64,000 bases of DNA, taken from Scleroderma bovista (Eukaryota; Basidiomycota; Agaricomycetes; Boletales; Sclerodermataceae). This document shows, in pieces, positions 1 through 10,989 of the stretch. The stretch lies in the NCBI GenBank assembly GCA_037178675.1, contig JAYMGJ010000473.1, forward strand, positions 214,529-278,528, written 5' to 3'. How positions within the stretch are numbered: position 1 is the stretch's first letter; every line of letters starts with the position of its first letter. The notes beneath the pieces were generated by a model that saw nothing but the letters and a program-made list of their open reading frames with translations, had not been told where the DNA came from and did not search any database. A program made the translations under genes and the position numbers.

Positions 1-464
1 AACTCTCGCATGGATTCCTGCACCTCACTATAACATGGAGAGTATGATCCTTGGGAGAATGGAGAGGTGAAGTAGAAGGCATGATGGAGCTTGTGGAGCC
101 ATGTCTCCCACCCTCCCATCACTGGGGTGTTCACTGGCAGACTAAACCCTGTCACTGGTGTGCTCGCTGGCAGACTGGTCAGAGGACTTCCTGTCCCTGT
201 AGCACTCTATAAGGTCGTTGACCTTGGCTCAGGCCTCTCATAGATGGTGTCGAGACCACTGGTCTCCTCACAAGCAAGGGCTCTGTTTACTTCCTCAAGG
301 TGAACTTGCCTTGCAACTGCCATCAGCAGTGTTGGGCACTTAGTTGCCATAGGAAAATTTTGCAAGCCCTTTTGGGCTCATTAGACCTTGTGGCACTCCT
401 CAAGGTCATCCTGTGTGTAGCTGCACTAGTACCTACAACACTCATATCCAGGTTGTTCAAAAAA
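1..464. other. unassigned sequence left of an LTR
   Basis: I recognise no gene here. One short open frame (300-542, plus) runs into the LTR that begins at 465 and has no recognisable motif, so it is probably chance. The sequence is CpG-poor like the older repeats nearby. Confidence 0.4.
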
Positions 465-696
465 TGTAAGTGGTTGCTGGCTCTGATGACTGATGGTCAC
501 ACCCTCAATGAACATGACCTGTGTTATATTGAGGGTAGGTGATGGTACAATAGTAGAGTAGTTAAAAGGTAGTTAGCTTATGTAACAAGTGCCAGTGCTA
601 TATATATGGGTGCTTCTGCTTATATAAGCAGAAGCGCTACTATACTAAGATAGACCACCTAGTGGTCAACAGTAAAGGGAGATTACTCCCTTTACA
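465..696 (-). repeat. solo LTR, 232 bp (same family as 43966-44197)
   Basis: This is an inverted copy of the LTR at 43966-44197. On the minus strand it begins TGTAAAGGGAG and ends CTTACA, so it has TG...CA termini. It contains a 24 bp palindrome (612-635) centred on a TATATA box. The flanks (AAAAA left, GTTTG right) show no clear target duplication, so it may be a solo LTR with decayed flanks or an element end. CpG sites present in the 44 kb copy are often TG or CA here. Confidence 0.8.
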
Positions 697-901
697 GTTT
701 GGCTACAGCAATGGCAGCATATGTTGGTTCAATGACTTCTTTAGGTAATGCAGCAGTAAGAAGGTTCCATGATAAAGCAAAGACACCCAAAATTTGCCTG
801 TCATATTCCTCACAGTCCTCACCAGTTAATGTTTTCTTGATATTTCTAACAAGTCCAAAAACATGTGCATGGTAGGGCCCTGCATTCCAACCATACTGCA
901 C
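697..901 (-). pseudogene. unrecognised conserved-looking protein fragment, cut by an LTR
   Basis: The minus-strand frame reads about 69 residues, including WNAGPYHAHVFGLVRN and ILGVFALSWNLLTA, and stops exactly where the LTR (ending at 696) begins. The reading continues upstream of the first Met for about 10 codons before a stop. The composition looks like a real protein rather than a shadow. From memory it resembles a segment of large Agaricomycete hypothetical proteins that occur with mobile elements, but I cannot confirm that. Its function is unknown. It is probably a truncated exon, with its 3' part removed by the LTR insertion. Confidence 0.4.
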
Positions 902-1248
902 AAGAGTTCCAGCATGGTTAGGCTATGTAAAGCAGCAGAAGGTTTAGTATATACACATGTAAATATAGCCATTATCTACATGGCAATTATGACTGTCCCC
1001 AACTGCCTAGGCAATAACCACATTGACATAGTCAATGAGACACTTCAGTCAACCCCCATTTAGGACCTATTAGGTTTGTATATTTCTACAGATGTATCTA
1101 CCTATGAGATTCTCCAGAGCCCTATTATAATTCTCCAGCATTATGCTTGGAGATTCTCCATAGCCCTATTTTACATCATTGGAGAAATGTATTTATCCAT
1201 AATTATTATATTTATTTAATTATTTAGCTGGTGGCTGGGGTCCAAATT
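902..1248. other. AT-rich spacer, no gene seen
   Basis: This stretch is AT-rich, with a few short repeats of an ATTCTCCA-type motif near 1110-1190. No coding frame with recognisable content was found. Confidence 0.4.
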
Positions 1249-1640
1249 GGACTTTCTCCAGGGCTAAATAGGCCTTTCTTTGAGTGCATATGGGACTTTC
1301 TCCAGGATTAAATGGGCCTTACTTTGGGTGCATATGGGACTTTCTTCAGGCTAAACAGGCCTTTCTCTGGATGTAAATGGGACTTTCTCCAGGGCTAAAT
1401 TGGCCTTTCTGTGGGTATAAATGGGACTTTCTCCTGGGTTAAATAGGTCTTTCTTTGTGTGCAAATAGAGGCATTCTCCAGAGTAATTGAGCCATTTTCT
1501 GAGCATCAATAGGACTTTCTCTTGGGTTAAGTGGGCCTTTTTCTGTGTGCAAATAAGACTTTTTTTCAGGCATAATAGGACCATTTTGAAGTGCAAAAGG
1601 AACTTTCTCCACACTCAATAGAAACTTTTCTGAGCACAAA
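1249..1640. repeat. 43-44 bp minisatellite
   Basis: Imperfect tandem units of about 43-44 bp each begin with a GGGACTTTCTCCAGG-like motif followed by GCTAAATAGGCC and a TGGGTGCATAT-like tail. Starts are seen near 1249, 1292, 1336, 1379 and 1423, with degraded units up to about 1640. Overlapping minus-strand open frames in this stretch are products of the repeat. Confidence 0.8.
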
Positions 1641-1667
1641 TGGGACTTCCTCTGAGTTAATGAAGAA

Positions 1668-1765
1668 TTTGCAAGGTGGTATGGAAAATCTCCATGGTGG
1701 TGTGGAGAATCCCCATATGGTGTGGAGAATGTCCATGACAGTGTGGAGAATTCCCATGATGCTGC
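1668..1765. repeat. 21-22 bp minisatellite
   Basis: Four adjacent imperfect units of the form GGTGTGGAGAATCCCCAT vary by a few bases. They directly follow the 43 bp minisatellite. Confidence 0.7.
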
Positions 1766-2675
1766 CAAGACTCCTCAAGGAAGGAATGGAGAATCCCCAA
1801 TCCAAGGTTAGATGTAGTCTAGCAAAAGACTTTTTGCATCACAGTTATTTGTTTTCATCATAACACTAGTAAATCTTCACCAATTGCTTAGGTAAGACCA
1901 CTACTGGATTTGTATAATCAGTGGCTACAACTTTTAGTAAGACAACAAAGCATAAAAATAATACATACAAACATGTACAAATAGCTCCTATCTATATATG
2001 ATCCAATATTTATCTTCCAAAATTTGACCCCTGATTAGCTAATGTTGTGTACTATTCGTATTGTAGTGTTGATTACCAAAAATGCAGAATATTAATTAGT
2101 GTTGTCTAGTGTTTATTCACTACTGTTGATTACCAAAAATGTGTAGTATTGATTAGGATATGTTGTGTAGTGTTTGTAGTGTATTGTTTGTTATCAAAAA
2201 TGTGTAGTGTTGTGTAGTGTTTGTGGTGTAGTGTTCATTATCAAAAATGCCTAGTATTGATTAGGAAATATTGTGTAGTGTTTGTGGTGCATTGTTTATT
2301 ACCAAAAATGTGTAGTGTTGTGTAATATTTGTTGGGTAGTGTTTGTAGTGTATTGTTTGTTATCAAAAATGTGTAGTGTTGTGTAGTGTTTGTGGTGTAG
2401 TGTTCATTATCAAAAATGCCTAGTATTGATTAGGAAATATTGTGTAGTGTTTGTGGTGCATTGTTTATTACCAAAAATGTGTAGTGTTGTGTAATATTTG
2501 TTGGGTAGTGTTCATTACCAAACATGTATAGTAGTGATTAGGAAATATTGTGTAGTGTTTGTGGTGTATTGTTTATTACCAAAAAGTGTAGTATTGATTA
2601 GGATATGTTGTGTAGTGCATTGGTGGTGTAGTGTTCATTATCAAAAATATGTAGTGTTGATTAGGAAATGTTATG

Positions 2676-2709
<34 letters not shown>
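2676..2709. repeat. GT dinucleotide microsatellite
   Basis: An uninterrupted run of about 14 GT units lies inside the arm repeats of the foldback relic. Confidence 0.9.
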
Positions 2710-2711
<2 letters not shown>

Positions 2712-3261
2712 TGTTGATTACCAAAATTGCATAGTGTTCATTAGGATATGTTGTGTACTGTTTGTGGTGTAGGGTTGATTACCAAAAATGTGGAGCATTC
2801 ATTAGCAAAGGTTGTGTAATGTTGATTACCAAAAATGTGTAGTATTGATTAGCAAATGTAGTGTGCCTTGATTAGATAAGGTCCAGAAGCACCACTACTC
2901 CCAAAATATTACTATATTTGGTCACAAAAAACATATGGAAGGCATGGGAAAATACTCCACAAAATGTGGAGATTGACAAAACTTGCTGTATCACACAACA
3001 CAAAGCCTATCCTGGCCAATAAATACTGCCAACAGGTTCTAACACCCCACAATATAGAAAGGTGGTGGTCTGCACAGGGAAGGTCTAGCCTGAAAGAAGG
3101 GAGAAGGAGAGCTGTAGTGTAACCTCAGTATGCTGGCAAGCTACTGGTATATCAGTATGTACCTGTAGTGTAACTACAAGGTATCAGTATAGTATGTGGT
3201 GGTTAGTAGATAGTACTCACCCTCAGCATGCTGGCAAGCTACTGAGGGACTATGGTAATAG

Positions 3262-3601
3262 AAACTCTACTCTAGTGCGATGCATGCTTATGTAAGTAGA
3301 TAAACATACCACAACAGTTCTGTTTATCTCCAACACACAAGGCTTATATACTGCTGTTCCTGGGATAGTTAAAGGCACAACTAGTCTGGACCCTTAAGCT
3401 TGTTACTGACTATGCATACTGCAGCATTGGACAAAGTGTACTAATATGATGCACATTTTCGCTTTTTTTCACATTTTGGATGGTGTGCCTCTAACCATCC
3501 CAGGAACAGCAGTATATAAGCCTTGTGTGTTGGAGATAAACAGAACTGTTGTGGTATGTTTATCTACTTACATAAGCATGCATCGCACTAGAGTAGAGTT
3601 T
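3262..3601. repeat. 117 bp near-perfect inverted repeat with 106 bp loop
   Basis: The stretch 3262-3378 is the reverse complement of 3485-3601 with only a couple of mismatches. Both arms contain TATATAAGCC or its complement and a CATGCTTATGTAAG motif. The structure sits at the truncated end of the foldback relic and may be its surviving centre or a separate small MITE. It is non-coding. Confidence 0.8.
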
Positions 3602-3699
3602 TTGGTAATCAACACCACACAACACTGACCCTAGTTTGCCATGTATTTCATCTGTTGGCCTGTCCCAGCTTTACAGGCATCAACAAAATTTCCAATTAT

Positions 3700-5331
3700 C
3701 TGGTGTCATGCACTAGGTAAAAAGGGGTGCATAACCAAGAATAAAGGAAAATCATTGCATGGGGCCCAAAAGAGAGGGGGTGAAAGCATGGGATGAGTAG
3801 ATTGAAGCTAAATGAGCATATGCAATGACATAATGCATAGGGAGAATAGGAGCATGAGTCAGGAATTGATAAGCAGCATAATAAGCACAATTTGTAGGAT
3901 GATTGGTAAGTGATTGATAAGGGGAATAATGGAGATTAGCAATGCCAAGAGGGGATGAATAATGCACAGCAGAGTGAGTCAGAGTGAGCCAGAGTGACTC
4001 TGTGTGACTCAGACAGAAGGGAAGCACAACCTGTGATTGATTGAACTTTAGATCTGGAGATGAGCTTCTGAAGCAGTGCCACTGATGGGAGTGGCTGGGG
4101 ATAATAAAAGAATTGATCCGACCAGAAGAGCAGTGTCAGGGGGCCTGGAATGTGAAGTAGAGTCACAGCTGGTCACAGAGTGTCACAAATCCCTTGGGTT
4201 GAGCTTCTGTAGGACAAAAATGCAAAAATTGGTGCTCCCAAAGTGCAGTCTTCCCTTGAGTAGTAAGGGGAAGGTTCTGTACTCTATAAGGGCTCCTAAG
4301 AAGGGTTCTAGAGCACTGTTTCATTCATGTTTGCTGTGGGATAGCAGGGAAGTGAAACTCGAGTAGCAGACTTCACATGTCCAGGGAAGTGAGATGAATG
4401 ACAGAGGGAGATGGATGTGACAGGACTCTGGGATGAAATGACCATATGCAGAGGACTCAGGAGACACAGAGACAACCAGGTATGAATTTTCAAGTCTAAC
4501 AATAGACCTGAGACAACCAAAGTACATGTGTGACACAGGACTGATGAGGAGAACATGCTGACTGAGAATGAGAGGGACTGATGGAGCAGGCTGGGAAGAT
4601 ATGTACCAGGCAGTACACAGGAGCTCAGGGAGAGGCTGTCCCAAGAGCAGGACATAGTTGAGGTCTGCTGCAATAGCAGAGAAACATTCCAGAGAAAATG
4701 CAAAGTCCATAGTGACTGATGAAGTGGGTGTCTGGATTGCAGGTGGAATGTCTCTGTGGGAAATAAACAGATTTATGTTGGAACTTGACAGGCAGATAGA
4801 CCATGGTCTAGGCTCCATGATGGTATAGTCATGTGCCTGATAGCTTCAAAGATGGCAGAGCTATTCAAAAAATTGGAATGCTGGCACTGGCCACCTAAAT
4901 TTGACATTTGGGTGCTAAAAATGATTCTTCTCTTTCTCCTTCATTTTCTCCTTCATTTCTCCTTCTTCTTTGGTTGTTCTGATATGGGAGTTGGACTGCA
5001 ATAGCTTGCATTCCTTTCTCATACTGAAATGGGCACTATTCCTTGGATTCTTCTGCTTCTTGGCAGTTCTTGCGTGAGAGATGACTGCTAGACATTGGCA
5101 TTCATCCCTTGCTCCAGGATAGTCATTCTTGTGTGATAGATGGCTACAATGAGCTTTGTATTCATTTTTCACACAAGGATAGTCTTGACTTTGCATGATA
5201 TGGATAGCAAGGGCTGTCTGTATCCCTCAAGTTGGGCAATCTTTCAACAGATCTTGTGTGCGTTCTTCGCATTAGTTTCATCAACTAACTTTCTCCATGT
5301 CCACAGTACCAAACATGTTTGGTGTGTGACA
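3700..5331 (-). repeat. old 5'-truncated copy of the 2.1 kb LTR family (copy E)
   Basis: This is homologous to 5594-7694 over most of its length and ends with the same CCAAACxxGTTTGGTGTGTGACA terminus. Read from the minus strand it begins TGTCACACACC. The other end, TGTGAGTC, is missing; homology starts around TAGGTAAAAAGGGG. Almost every CpG of copies A and B is TpG or CpA here, so it is an old copy. Minus-strand open frames of 130-165 residues inside are repeat artefacts and recur in other copies. Confidence 0.75.
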
Positions 5332-5593
5332 CCACCCAGCAAGCCCTGTCTAACTGCAGGCAACCTCTGGCTTCTGTAAGCCAATTCCGGAGCTTTACAG
5401 CTCAAAACCCAACAGCATCTTTGACTCTGCATTGAGATGCTGCATCCCAGAGCCTTTGTGGTTCTGCAGACTTTGGTCATCATGGATCTGTTCCTGATGA
5501 CAGATTTCCACCGATGCGACCCCACTCTGGATCATCACAAGCCTGGCCATTACCAATGGTTTGGCCCTGAGGACAGACTCAGAGATGACCCGG
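5332..5593 (+). other. probable 5' gag or leader remnant of gypsy 1
   Basis: This sits between LTR copies E and A. Its last bases read in frame into the acidic start of the gypsy 1 gag once LTR A and one CCGG duplication are ignored. Upstream, frames are closed by several stops and no motif is recognisable. Confidence 0.4.
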
Positions 5594-7694
5594 TGTGAGT
5601 CAAAGTGTGTATTTGGGTCGGAGTAATAACCCAAACACAACACCAACAAAGGACTACGAAAAAGTGCGAGTGGTGGTTTACCTCCGCGGTGTCCAGAGAG
5701 GATGTGCTGAGGAGGGGGGAAGGGGATCTACACCAACAGGGTGATTGCAGACGATGATGCAGGATACTCCTGGGGTACAGGAGTAATAGAAGACGAAGGG
5801 GATAGGGGTCTGGACTCTTCCTAAAGCCTAGGAAGTGTCAAAGCGGGGATTGGGTAGACTGAGACTGAAACAGCGATACTACACCTAGAGATTGGTGCAG
5901 CAAAGGGGCAGGGATGCCTCTGATGTCCAGAGGCGAGGAAGATTGACTGGTATGAAGCCTAGACTCCGCTTGAGCCTAGTATAAAGAATAGATCTTGAAT
6001 AACTTGGAAAAACTTGACAATATTGAGCCTTTAGACCTTCACTGAAGCCTACAAGACTCAAAGAGCTGAGGGGATACTGACTGAGAGAGTCTGAGAGAGG
6101 GATAATTTCGTGCAATTGGGTCTTTTTCACTGGGCTGAGCCCAGGGGTTTAAATACATGGGGGGGCACAGCATTAAAGTACAAAAAGAGAAGGGAGTAAG
6201 CAGAATTTGTCAAGGATTGGTAAGGGATTGGTAAGAGCTTTGTAAGGGGTTTGTAAGCGATCAGTAAGCAAGGGATAAGCAGGAATGAGTAAGCATAGGA
6301 AGCATGAATAAGCTGCTGAGTAAAGGAATGAGTAAGCTGCATGACAAGATTGATTGGTAAGGGAGTGAGTCATCAGCTGAGTAATATACCAAAAATGCGA
6401 AAGGGATAGAGTAATACTGATGACAAGAGAGCATCAGTAAGCAAGGGATGAGTCACTGCACAGCAGAAGGAGTCATTGATGCACAGCCTAAGAAGTTTGA
6501 TGGGGGGCTGTGTACCATCAGGAATTTGATGGGACAACAATGGGGAAGATCTGGGATTAATAGGGGGATTGATCCGAGACAAAACAGCCACAAGAAGGGT
6601 ACCAGGGGTCCAGAGGTCTTTTTGGGGGGTCAGCATACACTAAGGTATAGTGCATGTGTTCTAGCGCCGCTGAAGCGCAACCATGGGCTCCCTTGATGAG
6701 CTCTCTTCTGGGAAAGAACGAGAGAGGGTTCTTCTTCCTAATAGCACTATAAAGTGGGGGGAATAACTGTCATGGTGCTGGGGGACGTCGTCTGAAAGTA
6801 GGGAAGCGGATAGAGTATTGAATTCGACGCATCCAGGGAAGCGAGACGAACGACAGAGGAAGATGGACATGGCAAGTATCTGGGAGGAAGGGACCATAGG
6901 CTGAGGGCTCAGGGGACACAGAGACGACCAGAGAAGACTTCTCAAGCTTGACAATAGACCTAAGATGACCAAAGTACGTCCTTGACGCAGGACTGACGAG
7001 GAGAACGCGCTGACCGAGAACAAGAGGGACTGAGGGAGCAGGCTGGGAAGATATGTGCCAGGCAGTGCATGGGAACTCTGGGAGAGGCTGTCCTAAGAGC
7101 AGGACATAGTGGAGATCTGCAGCAATAGCGGAGAAATGATCCAGAGAAAATACGGACTCCATAGTGAGCGATGAAGCGAACGTCTGGATTGCGGGGGGAA
7201 TATCTCCGTGGGAAATGAACGGATTTGCGTCGGAACTTGACAGGCAGATAGACCACGTTCTAGGCTCTCTGATGGTATAGTCACGTGCCTGATAGCTTCA
7301 GAAACGACGGAGCTATTCAAAATATCGGAATGCCGGCACTGGGCACCTAAAAATGACATTTGGGCGCTAAAAATCATTTCTTCTCTTTCTCCTTCGTTTC
7401 TCCATCAATTCTTCGGCTTCTTTGATCGTTCTGGTATGGGAGTTGGACTGCAGACGTGTGCATTCCTTTCTCATACCACAATTGACGTTATTCCTTCAGT
7501 TTCTTCTGCTTCTTGGCGGTTCTCGTGCGATAGATGACTGTCTGCATTGGCATTCATCTCTCGCATCAGGATAGTCGTCTTGTGTGATAGATGGCTACGA
7601 TGAGGGTCCGTCGTGCTTATCCTTCGCATAAGGATCATTCGATATAGGCGTTATCTTCCATGTTCACTGTACCAAACCTGTTTGGTGTGTGACA
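5594..7694 (-). repeat. 2101 bp solo LTR (copy A)
   Basis: The termini are TGTGAGTC...GTGTGACA, and CCGG flanks both sides (5590-5593 and 7695-7698). On the minus strand a TATTTAAA box near 6150 is followed by a CT-rich stretch, which suggests U3 reads from the right. It is almost identical to 38414-40514: the same length, with about a dozen differences noted by eye, roughly half at CpG. No coding region is present; open frames inside are shadows. It interrupts the gag region of gypsy 1. Confidence 0.85.
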
Positions 7695-8290
7695 CCGGAT
7701 GACTCTGGAGATGGCGACAATGATGACAATGATAATGATAAGTTTGTCAATGCCATGGAGGAGCTAGACCCAAGTGTAGCAGTTTTCCACAACCTTGCCC
7801 TCACTGTCAATCGTCTCTCCTGCTCCTCCTGCCAGACCAATGACTCCTCTTCCTCCCATGCCAAAGTCCATGAACCAGACACCTTTGACAGCATGGACCC
7901 CAAAAAGCTCAGGACCTTCTTGGTCCAGTGTGAGCTCTGTTTCCAGGATCAAGCCAAGGTGTTCTGCCTCAATAGGGAAAAGATAACTTTTGCCCAGTCA
8001 TATCTAAAAGGGATGACACTAGAATGGTTCAAACCAGACCTGCTGAACTCTGGTGATCCGGCTGACCATCCACAGTGGATGGATAGCTGGGTCCACTTCA
8101 TCACTGAGCTCCAAAGCACTTTTGGTCCTCATGACCCCATCACTGATGACTTGAGCCTCATTTCTGGATGAAGGATGCTCACCATATTACGTGGTATATA
8201 GTAGACTTCAACCAACTTGCCTCCCAGATCCAGGACTATGGAAATGGCACACCCTGCTGCCTGTTCTACTCAGTCTCCCAGACCACCTTG
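7695..8290 (+). pseudogene. gypsy 1 Gag (broken)
   Basis: This is the Gag capsid precursor of a Ty3/gypsy retrotransposon, which would form the cytoplasmic virus-like particle. The frame begins right after LTR A with an acidic DDSGDGDNDDNDND stretch, then has the capsid-like region DPKKLRTFLVQCELCFQD ... LEWFKPDLL, typical of fungal gypsy Gag. A stop at about 8169 and a frame change end the open frame. A remnant (DFNQLASQIQDYGNGT in another frame) follows. At about 8290 the sequence jumps to the end of the protease, so the nucleocapsid and most of the protease are deleted. The native start is not visible because LTR A is inserted upstream. Confidence 0.8.
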
Positions 8291-10158
8291 GCCACACTTG
8301 GCTTCAGAAGCACAATCCCGATATAGATTGGGTCACTGGCGAAGTTAATTTAACTCGGTGCCCTCTGGAGTGCAAGTCACTTTTGGAAACATGCTTCGCT
8401 AAGTTATTACAGGAGAACAAGTCTCAGGAAACTTGGGTGCAAGCTTTGAAAGCTCATGAATTGAAGGTCACTATTGATGAGTCGACCCTAGAAGAGGCTC
8501 AGAAGCAAGTACCTAAAGAGTACTGGGAGTTCCTAGATGTATTTAGTAAAAAGTTGTCGGAGCGCATGCCGCTCAGAAAACCTTGGGATCATGGAATTGA
8601 TCTGAAAGAAGACTTCCTGCCCAAAAAGGGAAGACTTATTCTGCTCTCTGTTGATGAGCAAAAAGAAGTTGAATCCTTCCTAGATGACCAGCTTGCAAAA
8701 GGATATATTTGGCCTTCTATTAGTCAGCAGATGTCACCGGTCTCTTTATCCCGAAAAAGGACGGCAAGAAGCGCATGGTACAGGATTACCGTTATGTAAA
8801 CGACTGGACAATCAAAAATAACTATCCGCTACCACTTATCTCTCAGCTTGTTGACAAGCTCAAGGGTTGTAAACTCTTCACAAAAATGGACCTTCGGTGG
8901 GGCTACAACAATGTGAGGATTCGCAAAGGTGACAAGTGGAAAGCTGCGTTTGTAATGCACAAGGGGGCTTTCAAGCCGTTAGTTATGTATTTCGGTCTCT
9001 GTAATTCACCCGCGACATTCCAGAAGATGATGAACGAAATTTTCCATGATATGTCAGATGTCTGCGTGGTGTATATAGACGATCTCATGATATTTATGAA
9101 TACGGATGATCAGGAAAAGCATGATGGAATCATGCTGGAAGTTTTGAAATGGTTATGTGATAATGATCTTTATGTCAAACCTGAGAAGTGTCACTTCAGA
9201 GTCACTGAAGTCAACTTCCTCGGTATGATTGTTTCACATGACGGGATCAAGATGGACCCTGAGAAAGTTAATGCTATTCTGAAGTGGCCAGAGCCAACAA
9301 ATGTCAAACAGGTTTGCATGTTCTTAGGCCTTGGCAACTTCTATAGACGCTTCATTAAAGATTATGCGATCATGGCTAGACCTATGACAGACCTTACATG
9401 TAAAGACACAGTATTTAACTTTGGAGAAAAGGAATGTGCTGCGTTTGAAGCTTTGAAAGCAGCCTTTACTCATGCTCTGGTATTACAGTACCCCGATCAG
9501 GACCGCGAATTCCGCCTGGAAACAGACACGTCTGAGTTTGCCATCGGGGGAGTGATATCCGTGAAGTGCGAAGACGGCGAATTCAGACCCATTGCATACA
9601 TGTCACATTCCATGACACCTCCAGAACGAAACTATCCTATTCACGACAAAGAAATGCTGGCCATTATAAAGGCAACTGAGGCCTGGCACCATTACCTCAA
9701 AGCCACTCCTTATGCTTTCAAGATTTACACGGACCATCATAACTTAACATACTTTACAAAGTCGCAGAACCTATCTAAGCACCAAGCGCACTGGCAAATG
9801 TGGATGACACGCTTCAACTACTTGTTAATCTATAAGAAAGGAACACAGATGCACGTTGCAGATCCGCTTAGTAGGTGATCAGACCATTACGTATCTAGTT
9901 CTGAAGATAACAAGGACCAGGTCCTGTTAAATCCAGTATCTATTAGTTTGATTGATGTCACTGATCAGACTTACGAAGAGCAACAGTTGCTCATTACGAA
10001 CTTTCACAACACTCCTGTTGCTGGGCACAAAGGAGTAAAAGCCACTTACAACATGCTCAGGAAGCATTACTCCTGGAAAGGGATGAAGGAGCAGATTCAA
10101 CCTATGTAAAGCACTGTCAAAAGTGTCAACAGTCCAAGGTATCGAATCAAAAGACTTC
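8291..10158 (+). pseudogene. gypsy 1 Pol: RT, RNase H, integrase zinc finger (broken)
   Basis: This would copy element RNA to DNA and integrate it. In order I see the protease tail (LGHTWLQKHNPDIDW), the RT (FTKMDLRWGYNNVRI, catalytic YIDD near 9075), RNase H (ETDTSEFAIGG, HDKEMLAIIKA) and an integrase HHCC region (HCQKCQQ). Compared with gypsy 2 there is a 1-base loss near 8743, a TGA at 9876-9878 in place of an Arg codon, and another 1-base loss near 10098. It is cut at 10158 by FB-A and resumes at 22703. Many differences from gypsy 2 are CG to TG or CA. Confidence 0.9.
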
Positions 10159-10258
10159 ACATAGTTCAGTCAAAAACCCTTGCAAAAGTGGGTCATCTGA
10201 CATGTACATTTGCCTGTAAAGGTGGGACTAGCCAACGCCGGCCAACACTCACAAAACA
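10159..10258 (+). repeat. FB-A left terminal inverted repeat
   Basis: This is the reverse complement of 22602-22702 with a handful of mismatches. The outermost bases differ slightly: ACATAGTT here, CAGGTAGTT at the other end. Confidence 0.85.
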
Positions 10259-10261
10259 GGG

Positions 10262-10985
10262 CCAGGCCAATGATTTCTATTGTTGCAAAACTGGTACAGG
10301 CCTGAGCGACATTAAGCACTGCAAAACTGGGACAGGCTGATGTTTGATAAACATTGCAGAACTGGGACTGGTGGGAGCATTGTAAAACTGGTACCAGCCA
10401 ATGATAGGAAAACATTGTAAAACTGGGTCAGGCCTGTTGAACAAAAAAATTGACAGGTGTTGCAAAGCTGGGACTGGCCGATGTTGTATATACATTGCAG
10501 AACTGGGTCAGGCCTGTTGAGAAAAAAGTTGACAAGTACTGCAAAACTGGGTCAGGCAGACATTGCAGAATTGGGTCAGGCCTGTTGAGGAAAAGGTTGT
10601 CAAGCATTGCAAAACTGGGACTGGCCAACGTTGTATATACATTGCAGAATTGGGTCAGGCCTGTTGAGGAAAAAATTGTCAAGCATTGCAAAACTGGGTC
10701 AGGCTGACATTGCAGAACTGGGTCAGGCCTGTTGAGGAAAAGGTTGTCAAGCATTGCAAAACTGGGTCAGGCCTGTTGAGGAAAAAGTTGTCAAGCATTG
10801 CAAAACTGGGTCAGGCTGACATTGCAGAACTGGGTCAGGCCTGTTGAGGAAAAAATTGTGAAGCATTGCAAACTGGGACTGGCTGATGTTGTATATACAT
10901 TGCAGAACTGGGTCAGGCCTGTGGAGCAAGTTGTCAACCATTGCAAAACTGGGTCAGACCCAAAATTGATAAACATTGCAGAACT
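10262..10985. repeat. FB-A arm minisatellite 1
   Basis: Many imperfect copies of GCAAAACTGGGTCAGGC and GCAGAACTGGGTCAGGC alternate with TGTTGAGGAAAAAGTTGTCAA. This gives higher-order units of roughly 60-130 bp. Its mirror image is absent from the right arm, where gypsy 2 and the associated deletion lie. Confidence 0.85.
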
Positions 10986-10989
10986 AAAT

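Larger units (their letters stand above)
2040..3630. mobile_element. relic of a foldback element related to FB-A
   Basis: The stretch 2040-2880 is built of the same GATTACCAAAAATGTGTAGTGTTG repeats that form the arms of FB-A (10990-13020). It is followed by CACTACTCCCAAAATATTACTATATTTGGTC, as at 13040, and then by a block (2939-3002) that matches the FB-A loop at 13703-13766. Beyond 3602 a short reverse-complement piece of the arm repeat remains, so most of the right arm is lost. No terminal repeat or target duplication is visible. Confidence 0.65.

Noticed and set aside
4308..4818. Overlapping 131 and 165 residue frames on the minus strand
   Set aside because: They lie inside the old LTR copy E, overlap each other and correspond to the LTR artefact frames above.
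5332..5593. LTR copy E as the 5' LTR of gypsy 1
   Set aside because: Gypsy 1 Pol is nearly the same as gypsy 2, whose LTR is the 371 bp type at 15330. Copy E belongs to another family and is in the opposite orientation.
6770..7162. 130-residue frame (minus) recurring at 24330-24722 and 39590-39982
   Set aside because: It recurs because the 2.1 kb LTR recurs. It has no start context or protein motif, and is broken in other copies. It is a repeat artefact.
10262..10985. Regular repeats with spacers, considered as a CRISPR-like array
   Set aside because: Units vary, spacers are themselves repeated, and the context is eukaryotic. It is a minisatellite in a foldback arm.
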